Assembly: GCA_016713535.1 (NCBI GenBank)
Contig: JADJOY010000023.1
Coordinates: 1-64,000, forward strand
Direction: 5' to 3'
Source of the DNA: JADJOY01 sp016713535 [NCBI: Deltaproteobacteria bacterium]
GTDB lineage: Bacteria; JADJOY01
Length of the DNA: 64,000 nucleotides
The position numbers and the translations under genes were made by a program. The notes beneath the pieces were generated by a model. It searched no databases. It was not told the DNA's origin and saw nothing but the letters and a program-made list of their open reading frames with translations. Below, one piece after another: positions 28,799-38,607 of this stretch; the stretch's first letter is position 1, and every line of letters begins with the position of its first letter.

Positions 28799-30676
28799 TC
28801 ACGGGGCCGGCGCGCCTTCGGGAAGGGGTGGCAGGTGGCGCGGGGGAGCCCACTCGCGCCACCACGCCGCGAGATCCTCGGGAAGCTCGCTGCCGCCGAC
28901 GCCCTCGCGGGTCCAGTACTGGAGCGCCACCGCCGCGCCGACCGTCGTCACCAGCGCCGAGTCCTCGTAATCCCCGGGCGCGAGGGGCTGACCCTCGAAG
29001 GGCGGCGGCGGCGATTGCGAGTAACCGAAGAACGAGCCGCGCCGCACGGCGAAGTGGATCGGCCGGGCGTCGGCGAAGGCCGAGCCCGCCGCACACACGA
29101 ACTGGGACGGTGTGTAGAGGACGCCGGCCCCGAAGTGATCCCAGGCGACCCACGCGTCGTTGCGATCGACGCTGCCGATTCGCTCCAGGACGGGCTTCAT
29201 GATGCGATGCGGCTCGTACCAGGTCAGCACGCCGCCGTTCCCGTCGAGCTCGCGCCCGAGCTTGGCCGCGGCCCACAGGTTCGCCGCGCCGACGGCCGCG
29301 GAGAGCCCGGTGGAGCGATCGAAGTCTTCACCGCGAAGTCGCCCCAGCCCGTCGAGGGCCAAGCCGACGATCTCGGCGTCTCGTTCAGGGTCCATGCAGT
29401 TGGCGAGGCGAGTGAGCTCGAGAATCGATGGCTCGGAGGCATCGCGCACCAGCAGCATGAGGCCGAGCCGGCGCAGCGCCTGCATCCCGGTGAGCGGATC
29501 CACGACGGCGCGACCGACGCGTCCGGCGACGTGTGACGAGAGCGCGAGGGCGACCGAACCCGCGAGCAGCAGCACGATCGGGATCGCGCGCACCACGCGC
29601 CACGCGATGCGCTGCTCGGGAGCGGGGGGAAGGGTCTCGCCGACGCCGAGACGGGGCTCGGCGCTCTCGGCGCCCGTGGCGTCGGCGATCAGCGGAGCGA
29701 ACATCTCCTCGCTCGCGAGCGCCGGCTTCTCGTCGATGGGCACGGACAAGAACCCGGCGAGCTCACGGGCGCGGTCGCGCGCGAGCTCGACGCTCGTGCC
29801 AGTACCGAGTTGTCGCTCGACGCCGTCACCGCCGCGCAGCTCGACCACCCACGGCCCGTGGTCCGCGGCGGACGGCGCCGAGGTCTTCGCCCACCCGACG
29901 CGCGCCGCGCTCGGCCACGGCTCCTCGGCACGCAGCAGCGCGAGCGGTCCGAGCGCGCGGTACCGCGACCAGCGCTTCTCGGCACGGTCGATCGCCACCG
30001 AGGCCGGCGCCGCCAGCAACGCGCCCACCGCCACGAGGACCCCGCCGAGGACGACTCCGGCCCACGCCACCGAGGCGCCCTGCATCCACAGCAACGTCAG
30101 CCCGAACGCCATCAGCGGCACGCCCACCGGGGCCTGCCGGCTCGAGGTCACGACCCGGAAAGCGTCGCCCGCGCCGCCGGCCACGCCGAACGCTCGCGCG
30201 CGTCCCAGCAACACGCTCAGGGCCACGGTCAGGATTGCCGGCAGCCCCCACAGCCACGCGAGCGTCCACAGCGCGCGGCGCTCGTAGGCGGCGACGTCGT
30301 CGATGTCCCCCCACCGGACGCGCAACGTGTCGTAGTTGATGCCGTTCGCCGGCATCGACGGGTTGAACCAGACCGGTAGGCGGGATCCCTGCGGATGCTG
30401 GGGAATCGAGCCCTTGTCGATGCTGAGCTCCTGCTCGACGCCATCGATCGTGCCCTCCAGCGCGCAGTCCTCGGCGGACGTACCGGTCTGGTGGCCGTCC
30501 GAGTCGTATTCGGGATGGCCCCCGACGCATGCCGAGCCCGTGACGAGAAGCTCCGCGCGCCGGTAGCCCGCGGCGTTCCGGACCACCTGCGAGCGGTTCC
30601 AGATCTGCGGGCCGATCACGAAACCGCCGAGGACCAGCACCACGAGCGTCACCCGGATCAGCACCCGTGCGCTCAC
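28799..30676 (-). CDS. Membrane protein with DUF3592-like N-terminal half, function unknown
   Basis: A 625-residue product from GTG 30676, which sits just before the first hydrophobic segment (VLIRVTLVVLVLGGFVIG). Residues ~20-150 form a membrane-beta-membrane unit resembling DUF3592 proteins (SRLPVWFNPSMPANG is the typical vYYdP-like region). Further membrane helices lie near 190-240 and 375-395. The C-terminal ~230 residues are soluble, with Trp/Asp-rich segments (DAWVAWDHFGAG). The upstream oxidoreductase ends at 30702, so a start at 30724 would overlap it; both are possible. Confidence 0.6.
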   Translation of the reverse strand: MSARVLIRVTLVVLVLGGFVIGPQIWNRSQVVRNAAGYRRAELLVTGSACVGGHPEYDSDGHQTGTSAEDCALEGTIDGVEQELSIDKGSIPQHPQGSRLPVWFNPSMPANGINYDTLRVRWGDIDDVAAYERRALWTLAWLWGLPAILTVALSVLLGRARAFGVAGGAGDAFRVVTSSRQAPVGVPLMAFGLTLLWMQGASVAWAGVVLGGVLVAVGALLAAPASVAIDRAEKRWSRYRALGPLALLRAEEPWPSAARVGWAKTSAPSAADHGPWVVELRGGDGVERQLGTGTSVELARDRARELAGFLSVPIDEKPALASEEMFAPLIADATGAESAEPRLGVGETLPPAPEQRIAWRVVRAIPIVLLLAGSVALALSSHVAGRVGRAVVDPLTGMQALRRLGLMLLVRDASEPSILELTRLANCMDPERDAEIVGLALDGLGRLRGEDFDRSTGLSAAVGAANLWAAAKLGRELDGNGGVLTWYEPHRIMKPVLERIGSVDRNDAWVAWDHFGAGVLYTPSQFVCAAGSAFADARPIHFAVRRGSFFGYSQSPPPPFEGQPLAPGDYEDSALVTTVGAAVALQYWTREGVGGSELPEDLAAWWREWAPPRHLPPLPEGAPAP

Positions 30677-30701
30677 GCTCGCCCCGCCGCGCGCATCCCG
30701 C

Positions 30702-31877
30702 TCACATGCGTACGCAACGCACACCCTCCTTCTCCATCTCGACCACGCACAGGTTGCACGGCACGCAGCGCGACTCGGTCGCGAGGCCAGCCTCCATGCG
30801 ACGCGGCAGATCGGGCTCGGCGATCAGCGCCCGCCCCATCGACACCAGGTCGAAGCCGCTCGCCATCGCGCGCTCGATGCCCGCCAGGGTCTTGACACCA
30901 CCGAGGAGTGCGACCGGGATCTTCACGGTGTCACGGACCCGTTTCGCACCGTCGAAGAAGAAGTTCTCGGTGAAGGGATACTCCTTCACCACGATCCGCC
31001 CGAAGAGCTTGAGGCCGATGCGCCGCACCGCGCCCGGCTGGATCGCGACCATCTCACTCACCGGCACGGTGCCGCGCAACATGTAGAAGGGCGTGCGGCT
31101 CACGAAGCCGCCGCTCGGCACCAACCCGTCGGCGCCCGCCGCCTCGAGCGCGCGCGCCACCTGCACGGCGTCGTCGTGGGTGACGCCGCCCGCGAAACCG
31201 TCGTCGAGGTTCATCTTGGCGATGACCGCGGCTCGACCTCCTGCGGCCTCGCGCACCCGAGACACCACCTCGCACGGCAGACGCACCCGCTTCTCGAGGG
31301 TCCCGCCCCAGCCGTCGCGGCGGCGGTTGGTGAACGGGCTCACGAACTGGCTGAGCAGGTAGCCGTGTCCGACGTGGACCTCCAGGCAGTCGAAGCCGGC
31401 CTCGATGGCGAGCCACGCGGCGTTCGCGAAATCCTCGATCATGCGCTGGATGTCGGCTTCGGTCATCTCGCGGCAGACGCTCAGGCCGTAGAGGTTGAGA
31501 GCGCGCGACGCCCCCATGGGGCGGCCGCCGATCACGTCCTTGTCGGCGAAGTAGCCGGCGTGGCCGAGTTGGATCGCCGCTGCAGCGCCTTCGGCATGGA
31601 CCGCGTCGGTGAGCTTCCGGAGCGGCTCGACGATCTCCCGCCGCATCCACAGCTGGTGCTCGAACGTCAGCCCGTGGCGCGCCACCGAGCAATACGCCAC
31701 CGTGGTCATCGCAGCCCCGCCGGCGGCGATCCCGCGGTGGTGCTCGACGAGCTTGGGCGACGGCACCCCGTGCGGGGACATGCCCTCGAACGTCGCGGTC
31801 TTCACGAACCGGTTACGGAGCTGGACCGGGCCGAGGCGAATCGGCGAGAAGGCGCGCGCGGCGACTTGGCTTAGCAT
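30702..31877 (-). CDS. NADH:flavin oxidoreductase, Old Yellow Enzyme / dienoyl-CoA reductase type, barrel only
   Basis: A 391-residue FMN TIM-barrel protein: FSPIRLGPVQLRNRFVKTAT at the start, IQLGHAG, the catalytic-region EVHVGHGYLLSQFVSP, and GRALIAEPDLPRRM before the end. It finishes with CVPCNLC and one more Cys 11 residues on, a CX2CX2C-X11-C arrangement like the [4Fe-4S] site of 2,4-dienoyl-CoA reductases, but lacks their C-terminal FAD/NAD domain. It probably reduces an activated C=C bond with a separate electron donor. The ATG at 31877 fits the usual N-terminus. Confidence 0.85.
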   Translation of the reverse strand: MLSQVAARAFSPIRLGPVQLRNRFVKTATFEGMSPHGVPSPKLVEHHRGIAAGGAAMTTVAYCSVARHGLTFEHQLWMRREIVEPLRKLTDAVHAEGAAAAIQLGHAGYFADKDVIGGRPMGASRALNLYGLSVCREMTEADIQRMIEDFANAAWLAIEAGFDCLEVHVGHGYLLSQFVSPFTNRRRDGWGGTLEKRVRLPCEVVSRVREAAGGRAAVIAKMNLDDGFAGGVTHDDAVQVARALEAAGADGLVPSGGFVSRTPFYMLRGTVPVSEMVAIQPGAVRRIGLKLFGRIVVKEYPFTENFFFDGAKRVRDTVKIPVALLGGVKTLAGIERAMASGFDLVSMGRALIAEPDLPRRMEAGLATESRCVPCNLCVVEMEKEGVRCVRM

Positions 31878-32036
31878 GGCGCAATGCTGCCACGCGGGAC
31901 CTCGCGAGGCGAGATCGCCGCCATGCCAAGCTCGAGGCGTTTTCGGGTGCCGCCGGGGTCGGCGCGGTGCTATGTATTCGGGCTTCCCCGGCGCAGCCGC
32001 GCGCGCCACGGGGCGCACCTCGCGAAGGATCGAGCG

Positions 32037-32822
32037 ATGAAATACCAGACCATCCTCTACCAGGTCGCCGACGACGTGGGCACCATCACGCTCAACCGGC
32101 CCGAGACCCGCAACGCCATCAGCCCGCTGATGATCAACGAGATCATCCACGCTCTCGAGCGTGCGCGAGCGGACGACGCAGTGCGAGTGATCGTCGTGAC
32201 CGGCGCGGGCAAGGGCTTCAGCGCCGGCGGCGACCTCGGAATGATGGGCGGCGGCGGCGCCGCGTCCGGCGACGAGACCGTCGAGATCAAGTACGGGTTC
32301 CCGGAGCTGAACCTGGCGTTCGCACGCAACTACAAGCCGAGCATCGCCAAGGTGAACGGCCACGCCATGGCGGGCGGGCTCGGGCTGATGGTGGCGTGCG
32401 ATTTCGCGATCGCCTCCGACAAGGCCGAGTTCGCCACCCCGGAGATCAACGTCGGGCTCTTCCCGATGATGATCATGGCGAACATCTTCCGCAACGTGCC
32501 GCGCAAGCGCGGGCTCGAGCTCGTGCTGCTCGGCGAGCGGATCGGCGCCGCGGAGGCGGAGCGCATCGGGCTCATCACCCGCGCCGTGCCGGCCGAGCAG
32601 CTCGACGCCGCCGTCGATGCCCTCGCGGGCAAGCTCAAGGCCAAGAGCCCTGCGATCCTGCGCCTCGGACTCGAGGCGTTCTACCAGCAGCAAGACATGG
32701 CCCTCGAGGAGGCCCTGCCTTACCTCGAGAAGATGCTCGGGCGTTGCTTCGAGACCGAGGACTTCCGCGAAGGTGTCGCGGCGTTCCTCGAGAAGCGCCA
32801 GCCTCAGTGGAAGGGGAAGTGA
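32037..32822 (+). CDS. Enoyl-CoA hydratase/isomerase family protein
   Basis: A 261-residue crotonase-fold protein. GAGKGFSAGGDL near residue 57 forms the oxyanion hole, and PSIAKVNGHAMAGGLGLMVACDF the CoA-binding helix region. Of the two catalytic glutamates of typical hydratases, the second is present (EINVGLFP) but the first is Gly (GGLGL where GGGCEL is usual), so it may be an isomerase, hydrolase or divergent member. It stops 4 bases before the PfkB kinase start, so the two are one operon. Confidence 0.88.
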   Translation: MKYQTILYQVADDVGTITLNRPETRNAISPLMINEIIHALERARADDAVRVIVVTGAGKGFSAGGDLGMMGGGGAASGDETVEIKYGFPELNLAFARNYKPSIAKVNGHAMAGGLGLMVACDFAIASDKAEFATPEINVGLFPMMIMANIFRNVPRKRGLELVLLGERIGAAEAERIGLITRAVPAEQLDAAVDALAGKLKAKSPAILRLGLEAFYQQQDMALEEALPYLEKMLGRCFETEDFREGVAAFLEKRQPQWKGK

Positions 32823-32826
32823 CCGC

Positions 32827-33810
32827 ATGCGCTACGACGTGTTCGGTGTCGGCAACGCGATCGTCGATCTCCAGCTCAAGGTCGACGACGCCTTCCTGGA
32901 TCACATCCGCGTCTCGAAGGGGCTGATGACGCTGGTCGCGGCCGACCGGCAGCTCGAGATCCTCGGGACCCTCGCCGACCACTCGGTGTCGCGCTGCTCG
33001 GGCGGCTCGGCGTGCAACACCGTGGTGGGCGTCGCCGACATGGGCGGCACCGGCGCCTACGCATGCAAGACCGGCAACGACGACCTCGGCGAGTTCTACG
33101 TGGGCGACCTGCGGCGCCTCGGCATCACCGTGCCGGTGGCGGCGTCCGAGGGCATCACCGGCACCTCGGTGATCCTCATCACCCCCGACGCGCAGCGCAC
33201 GATGCTCACCCACCTCGGCGTGTCGTCGAAGCTCGACGCTGGCGACCTGCCGGCCGACGAGATCGCCAACTCCGAGTACCTGTACGTCGAGGGCTATCTC
33301 TTCCCCGGCGACGAGACCCGCGCCGCAGCGCTCAAGGCGATCGAGATCGCAAAGGCGAAGGGCGTGAAGGTCGCGCTCTCGCTCTCTGACGCCTGGGTAG
33401 TCGGTACCTGCCGCACGCTGTGCTGGGAGCTCATCCGAGGCCCCGTCGACCTACTGTTCGCGAACAAGGAAGAGGCCAAGGCGCTGGTCGGGACCGACGA
33501 CCCGATCGAGTGCGCGCGCACCATTCACCGCCACGCCACCAACGTCGCGCTGACGCTCGGCCCCGACGGTTCGATCCTCATGCACGGCAACCAGGTATTC
33601 CCCGTGGAGGGCGTGCACGTGGACGCGATCGACACGACCGGGGCGGGCGACATGTACGCCGCGGGCGTGCTCTACGGCCTCACTCACGGCATGTCGTGGC
33701 AGCAGGCCGGCCGGCTGGGATCGCACGCGGCCGCCCAGGTCGTCGGTCAGATGGGCGCGCGGTTGCCACGGCCCTTCACCGCCGACGAAATCCGTGCGAT
33801 GGCGGGCTGA
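32827..33810 (+). CDS. PfkB-family sugar/nucleoside kinase (adenosine kinase-like)
   Basis: A 327-residue ribokinase-fold protein. GGSACNTVVGVADMGG near residue 59 is the first PfkB signature; DTTGAGDMYAAGVLYG near 268 is the second, with the catalytic Asp in GAGD. Overall pattern (VGNAIVDL start, NKEEAKAL) is closest to bacterial adenosine kinase/inosine-guanosine kinase-like proteins. Phosphorylates a sugar or nucleoside with ATP; the substrate is not certain. It is 4 bases after the crotonase gene and 28 before the next. Confidence 0.88.
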   Translation: MRYDVFGVGNAIVDLQLKVDDAFLDHIRVSKGLMTLVAADRQLEILGTLADHSVSRCSGGSACNTVVGVADMGGTGAYACKTGNDDLGEFYVGDLRRLGITVPVAASEGITGTSVILITPDAQRTMLTHLGVSSKLDAGDLPADEIANSEYLYVEGYLFPGDETRAAALKAIEIAKAKGVKVALSLSDAWVVGTCRTLCWELIRGPVDLLFANKEEAKALVGTDDPIECARTIHRHATNVALTLGPDGSILMHGNQVFPVEGVHVDAIDTTGAGDMYAAGVLYGLTHGMSWQQAGRLGSHAAAQVVGQMGARLPRPFTADEIRAMAG

Positions 33811-33838
33811 GGCCACGCCGAGATAGAGAGGAACCGAC

Positions 33839-34429
33839 ATGACGACCTTCAAGGAACTGCTCTCCGATCCCGGCGTACGCCTCGCCGACGTCACCAACCA
33901 CCTCGACGGCCTTGGACGAGCCGAGCGGATCCTCGAGAGCATGGCGCTCGACCGCAAGGCGCAGGAGCGCCTCTGGCACATTGCCGAGGCGAGCCAGCCG
34001 CTCACCCTCGACTACCTGCTCCCCGCGGACGCCAAGGCGCTCGATCCATACCCGTTCGAGGGCAAGAACTCGCTGCCGATCTTCACGCGTTTCCAGAAGG
34101 TCTTCTACAGGACCGAGGAAGGGACGGTTGGCGGCTACAACAACTCGAGCGTCGGCCCGGTGGTCGGGCCCGGCTACTACGTGACGCACCTGTGGGACAC
34201 CCGTCCCGGCGAGCTCGCGGTCGACTACCTGCAGGTTCCGAAGTCCAAGCCGGCGAGCTGGCCGCCGATCAAGCCCAACGACGTCGGGATCACCCAGTTC
34301 GTTTACGGGGGAATGGTCGACTTCCTGCGCTGGGTCAGCGACGACGTCGTGATCGGGCGCGCCTACAAGAAGGGCATCGACCCGATGCCGAACTGGTTCG
34401 TACTGTGCCGGACACGCCCCCGCGCGTGA
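33839..34429 (+). CDS. Protein of unknown function, paralogue of the next gene
   Basis: A 196-residue soluble protein, no signal or membrane segment. Key conserved-looking pieces are FQKVFYRTEEGTVGGYN and VIGRAYKKG near the end. The next gene encodes a protein with the same elements (FKKGFYLRADES...HGYN, VLIGFATID), so the two are diverged tandem duplicates. I recognise no family. They lie with a crotonase and PfkB kinase, so a lipid or small-molecule binding role is conceivable. Confidence 0.65.
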   Translation: MTTFKELLSDPGVRLADVTNHLDGLGRAERILESMALDRKAQERLWHIAEASQPLTLDYLLPADAKALDPYPFEGKNSLPIFTRFQKVFYRTEEGTVGGYNNSSVGPVVGPGYYVTHLWDTRPGELAVDYLQVPKSKPASWPPIKPNDVGITQFVYGGMVDFLRWVSDDVVIGRAYKKGIDPMPNWFVLCRTRPRA

Positions 34430-34439
34430 GGAGGGCCGA

Positions 34440-35000
34440 GTGCGCGTCGCAGCCCAGCAGCTCGCCCGCCTGCCCGCCGCCGAGCTCTCGCACCGGATGG
34501 CGGCCGGCGTGGCTCCCCGCGTCGAGTCTCTCGTGGGCTGGGAGTTCCGCGGCTACAACGTCCCCGCGGTGACCTCGCTCCTCGGCTTCCAGAAGTTCAA
34601 GAAGGGCTTCTACCTGCGCGCCGACGAGAGCGCCGCCGCGGGGCGCTGCCACGGCTACAACGTGTTCGTGTTGCAGAACGAGCTGCACCAGCCGTGGATC
34701 GCGACCCCCTCCGAGGCGGCGCCCAGACGCCACGGCTTCTACGACGTGTACCCGGTCGCAGAGAGCACCCAGCACCGCCTGTTCTCGAACGCGCTGCTCG
34801 TCGACTATGGCGTGCGCGAGAACGCCATCGTGAACCCCGAGCGGCTGATCCGCGACTACCTCGTCCAGCCGGATCCGGCCGATCCGGACGTACTGATCGG
34901 GTTCGCCACCATCGATCTGGGCTTCACCACGGTCCGGTTCGGGTTCTTCATCCTCGATCGCGACCAGCCACCGCTCGGCTTCGTCCCGCCGTCGCGCTGA
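34440..35000 (+). CDS. Protein of unknown function, paralogue of the preceding gene
   Basis: A 186-residue protein starting with GTG 34440, 10 bases after the previous stop. WEFRGYNVP near residue 33 and FQKFKKGFYLR near 49 match the neighbour, as does a YN pair in HGYNVFVLQN. It ends with a beta-rich FTTVRFGFFILDRD. Soluble, unknown function, likely acting with or alongside the upstream paralogue. Confidence 0.65.
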   Translation: MRVAAQQLARLPAAELSHRMAAGVAPRVESLVGWEFRGYNVPAVTSLLGFQKFKKGFYLRADESAAAGRCHGYNVFVLQNELHQPWIATPSEAAPRRHGFYDVYPVAESTQHRLFSNALLVDYGVRENAIVNPERLIRDYLVQPDPADPDVLIGFATIDLGFTTVRFGFFILDRDQPPLGFVPPSR

Positions 35001-35045
35001 GGCCGCTCGCGCCGAGCGAGCCGCCAGCCTTCCGCCCGGACGACC

Positions 35046-35618
35046 CTAGGACGCGGACGGCGTCCAGCGCGGGTTGGTGAGGGCCGTCAGCACGTGGTCG
35101 CGCCACGCTCCTGCGATGTGGAGATAGTCGCGCGCGTAGCCCTCGACCACGAACCCGAGGCGAGCCAGGAGCCGTGCGCTGCGTTCGTTGTCCGGCTGGT
35201 AGTTCGCCATCACGCGGTGCAGCTTCATCCCGTCGAAGACGTGCCCGATCGCGGCGACGAGCGCCTCGGCCATGAGATTCTTCCCCTCCGCGTCCCGGTC
35301 GATCTTGTAGCCCACGTGGCAAGCATGGAACGCGCCGCGCACCACGTTCGAGAAGTGCACGTCGCCGAGGACCGGCCCGCGCGGCTCGGCCCGGCTCGAG
35401 AGGATCAGCAGCAGACCGCGATCGGCGTGGTAGAGCGCCTCGGCGTCGGCAACGCGCCGGCGGAGCACCCCCTCGAGCGCCTCGCGCTCCGGCGCCGGCG
35501 TGTAGCGGGCGAAGTGCGCCTCGTTGCGGACGGTGAACGACAGCAGCCTCTCGAGGTCAGCCGGCCCGGGAACCGTCAGCACCAGCCGCTCGGTCACCAG
35601 CCGAGGCAGTGACTCCAT
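35046..35618 (-). CDS. GNAT acetyltransferase, RimJ/RimL type
   Basis: A 190-residue GNAT protein: TERLVLTVPGPADLERLL at the start is the RimJ/RimL signature, HVGYKIDRDAEGKNLMAEAL contains the acetyl-CoA loop, and NERSARLLARLGFVVEGYARDYL is the standard C-terminal half. It acetylates an N-terminal or other amino group. The ATG at 35618 overlaps the upstream stop (ATGA), making the last gene of a three-gene chain. Confidence 0.88.
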   Translation of the reverse strand: MESLPRLVTERLVLTVPGPADLERLLSFTVRNEAHFARYTPAPEREALEGVLRRRVADAEALYHADRGLLLILSSRAEPRGPVLGDVHFSNVVRGAFHACHVGYKIDRDAEGKNLMAEALVAAIGHVFDGMKLHRVMANYQPDNERSARLLARLGFVVEGYARDYLHIAGAWRDHVLTALTNPRWTPSAS

Positions 35619-36022
35619 CACGTGCGGCTCTTTCGGGCGAGCTCGCCGACCACCAGGATGAGGAGCCCCACCGCCACCACGTTCACTCCTGGCACCATCA
35701 TCGCGAACGTCCACACCGCTGGCCAGGTGGATCCGGCATCGCGCGCCACTCGATAGCCGGCGCTCCAGCACCACACCCCGGCGAGCAGCGACACGATCGC
35801 CAGCCCGGCCACCATCAACGACGGTTGCACAGACGGGAGCAGTGGCGAGAGGCCACCCACCCGGTACGTCGCGAACGCGGCGGCTGCGAACCCCACGTGC
35901 AGCACCAACCCCGCGAGCACCTTGCGCAGCTCCCGGCGCGCTCCGCCCACCACGTCGCGCGTGTGCGCGTTGCGGCGCCGCTCGAGCTTGCGGGTGAGCT
36001 CCTCGCTCATCGCCGCGCTCAT
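35618..36022 (-). CDS. Small integral membrane protein
   Basis: A 134-residue product with a basic, charged first ~30 residues and three hydrophobic segments ([59 protein letters not shown]). No recognised family. It begins with an ATG overlapping the RppH-like stop and ends overlapping the GNAT start, so all three are co-translated. Confidence 0.7.
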   Translation of the reverse strand: MSAAMSEELTRKLERRRNAHTRDVVGGARRELRKVLAGLVLHVGFAAAAFATYRVGGLSPLLPSVQPSLMVAGLAIVSLLAGVWCWSAGYRVARDAGSTWPAVWTFAMMVPGVNVVAVGLLILVVGELARKSRT

Positions 36023-36561
36023 CGACTCCCCACGTTTCGGACGCGCCGCCCCTTCGCGGCCTTGGTGGCGTTCGCGACCTCGATCACTAGCTCGCGGAAC
36101 TCCTCGACCACGCGCAGGTAGACCGAGCGCTTGAAGGGCACGATGAGCGCGGGCACGTCGGGGAGCGGCACCCACTTCCAGGCGTCGAACTCGGGATGCG
36201 CGGTGTTGAGGTCGATCTCGTCATCGTCGCCCATGAAGCGCATCGCGTACCACTTCTGGCGCTGCCCGCGGTACTTGCCCTTCCACACCTTGCCGAGCAG
36301 ATCGTCCGGCAGCTCGTAGTCGAACCAGCCGCGTGACTCGCCGATCACCACGGCGGCATCCGTGCCGATCTCCTCGGCGAGTTCGCGCAGCGCGGCCGCC
36401 CGAGGCTCCTCGGCTTCGTCGATCCCGCCCTGCGGGAACTGCCATGCGGCGACCCGCTGATCGACCCGTCGCCCGACGAAGACCTTGCCCTCCGGATTGA
36501 TGAGCACGATGCCGACACACGGTCGGTACGGCAGGCCTTCACGATCGATCTTCCGCCTCAC
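36019..36561 (-). CDS. rppH: RNA pyrophosphohydrolase (Nudix, RppH type)
   Basis: A 180-residue Nudix protein. [27 protein letters not shown] and [28 protein letters not shown] contain the RppH N-terminus and Nudix box (G-X5-E-X7-REUXEEXGU), and WKWVPL closes the fold. RppH removes pyrophosphate from 5'-triphosphate RNA to trigger decay; it can also act on dinucleoside polyphosphates. GTG 36561 is preferred to GTG 36570 because GGAAGG lies nine bases before it. It is divergent from a second Nudix gene, 92 bases away. Confidence 0.85.
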   Translation of the reverse strand: MRRKIDREGLPYRPCVGIVLINPEGKVFVGRRVDQRVAAWQFPQGGIDEAEEPRAAALRELAEEIGTDAAVVIGESRGWFDYELPDDLLGKVWKGKYRGQRQKWYAMRFMGDDDEIDLNTAHPEFDAWKWVPLPDVPALIVPFKRSVYLRVVEEFRELVIEVANATKAAKGRRVRNVGSR

Positions 36562-36653
36562 GGTCCGCACCCTTCCACCACCCGGTCGGTCGGGACCGGG
36601 CCTTCTTGTATCCTGCTCAGCCGTCCATCTCGCGCACGGGAACCGAGCCACCG

Positions 36654-37523
36654 ATGAGCATGACGTTCAGTCTCCCGGACGGATTCGTCCGATCTTATCC
36701 GCCCGAGAGTCCACCGCGGGGAGAGTCGCGCTGGCTGCTGTTTCGAGGCGAGGACGTGGTCGTCAGCGAGTGCGGCTCGACGGTCGAGGTGCTGCGCGCC
36801 ACGGAGATCGAGACGCTCGTCGACGCTCCCCTCAGCGAGCTCGCGTATCTCGGCCAGCTCGACGGCATGCCGTGCATCGCCGGTGCGATCCCGCCCGACG
36901 CCCACCTCGCAGAAGGGCTGCGGACGATGGACCTGCGCTCGCTGTTCGAGCATTTCGACCCCGAGCTATACGCGGTCGCCGGCTACGGCTACCAGATCCT
37001 GCGCTGGCGGCGGGCGAGCCGCTTCTGTGCCTTCTGCGGTGGTGCCACCGAGCCGGTCGACGGCGAGTGGGGGCGGCGCTGCGGCAGCTGCAACCACGTC
37101 GCGTACCCGCACGTCAGCCCGTGCGTGATCGTGCTCATCCACGACGGCGGTGACCGGCTTGTGCTCGCCCATCGGCGCGGGCGAGGCGCGATGCGGAGCC
37201 TCATCGCCGGGTTCCTCGAACCGGGCGAGAGCCTGGAGGCGGCGTTGCGCCGCGAGGTGCGAGAGGAGGTCGGGCTCGAGGTCGACGACATCCGCTACTA
37301 CGCGAGCCAGCCGTGGCCGTTCCCGCACCAGCTCATGGTGGGGTTCTTCGCCCACCACGCCGGGGGCGAGATCCGCGTCGACGGCGAGGAGCTCGACGAG
37401 GCGCAGTGGTACTCCTTCGACCAGCTCCCCACGCTACCGGGACCGATCAGCATCGCGCGGCGACTGATCGATGCCTTCGTGGTCGACGTCCGGACGCGCC
37501 GCTCGGCTGGACGAAGCGAGTAG
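36654..37523 (+). CDS. nudC: NADH pyrophosphatase / NAD-capped RNA decapping Nudix enzyme
   Basis: A 289-residue protein with the NudC plan: an N-terminal beta domain, a zinc ribbon (CAFC ... CGSC near 123-142), the Nudix box [23 protein letters not shown] near 183, and the family-specific SQPWPFP immediately after. It hydrolyses NADH/NAD+ to NMN and AMP and removes NAD caps from RNA. It and RppH, which share 92 bases of divergent upstream DNA, cover two 5'-end RNA cleaning activities. Confidence 0.92.
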   Translation: MSMTFSLPDGFVRSYPPESPPRGESRWLLFRGEDVVVSECGSTVEVLRATEIETLVDAPLSELAYLGQLDGMPCIAGAIPPDAHLAEGLRTMDLRSLFEHFDPELYAVAGYGYQILRWRRASRFCAFCGGATEPVDGEWGRRCGSCNHVAYPHVSPCVIVLIHDGGDRLVLAHRRGRGAMRSLIAGFLEPGESLEAALRREVREEVGLEVDDIRYYASQPWPFPHQLMVGFFAHHAGGEIRVDGEELDEAQWYSFDQLPTLPGPISIARRLIDAFVVDVRTRRSAGRSE

Positions 37524-37614
37524 AACGCGTTTCAATCGCCTTCGCCGGGCTCGGAGGCACGCATCGCGCGTGCCGGAGCGCTCGCCAGTTCCACCGCCAC
37601 ACCGAGGTCACGTC

Positions 37615-38600
37615 ATGAAGGTCGCCGTCACCGGCGCCGCCGGACACGTCGGCGGCAACTTGGTTCGCGAACTGCTCGGGCGCGGGCACCAAGTCCGCGC
37701 GATCGTCCGCACCGACACCCGCGCCGTGGACGGGCTCGACGTCGAGCGGGTCACCGCGGACGTACTCGACGCCGACCACCTCCGCCTCGCGCTGGCAGGC
37801 GTCGACCTGGTCTTTCACCTCGCGGTGAAGATCTCGATCGAGGGGGATCCGGACGGGATGGTGCACCGCACCAACGTCATCGGCACCCGCCACGTCGTGG
37901 AGGCCTGCCTGGCCAGCCACGTGAAGCGCCTGGTCCACTTCAGCTCGATCCACGCGCTCGTCAACGAACCGTACGACACTCCGATGGACGAGACCCGCCC
38001 GCTCGCCGACGAAGGCAAGGCCTTCGCTTACGACCTCTCGAAGGCCGGCTCGGAGCGCGAGGTGCAGGCCGGCATCAAACGCGGCCTGGACGCGGTGGTC
38101 GTGAACCCGGCATCGATCCTCGGGCCGTGTGACTTCAAGCCGTCGCGCATGGGCCAGGTGCTCCTCGACCTCTACTTCCGCCGCCTTCCCGCGCTCGTGA
38201 ACGGGGGCTTCGACTGGGTGGACGTGCGGGACGTGGTCGACGGCGCGATCGCCGCCGCCGAGAAGGGCCGCACCGGCGAGCGCTACCTGCTGGGGGTGAG
38301 TACCGCTCGGTTCCCGAGTTCGCGAGAGTCTGCGCCGAGGTCACCGGGGTGCGCCCGCCGCTCGTGTCCACACCGCTGTGGCTCGCCGGGATCGGCGCGC
38401 CGTTCGCGGTGGCGTGGGCTCGCATGACCGGCACCCGGCCGCTCTACACCAGCGAGGCGCTCCACGCGCTCGGCGGCAATCCGAACGTGAGCCACGCCAA
38501 GGCCGCCCGCGAGCTCGGCTATCAGCCGCGTCCCCTGCGCACGACCGTCGCCGACACCTACGCCTGGTTCGAGAGCGCCGGGATGCTCAAGAAAGCGTGA
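37615..38600 (+). CDS. NAD-dependent epimerase/dehydratase, single-base frameshift
   Basis: An extended short-chain dehydrogenase: TGAAGHVGGNLVRELL at residue 6, VDLVFHLAV, SSIHAL and YDLSKAGSE (Tyr-X3-Lys) are all present. At residue ~227 the frame breaks at GGGGG (38292-38296). Adding one G restores YLLGGEYRS followed by FARVCAEVTGVRPP and a normal C-terminus ending at 38600. The substrate is probably a nucleotide sugar or sterol/hydroxy compound; the adjacent 5-alpha-reductase-like gene makes a 3-beta-hydroxysteroid-dehydrogenase-type role possible. Confidence 0.82.
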
Positions 38601-38607
38601 GGGAGCC

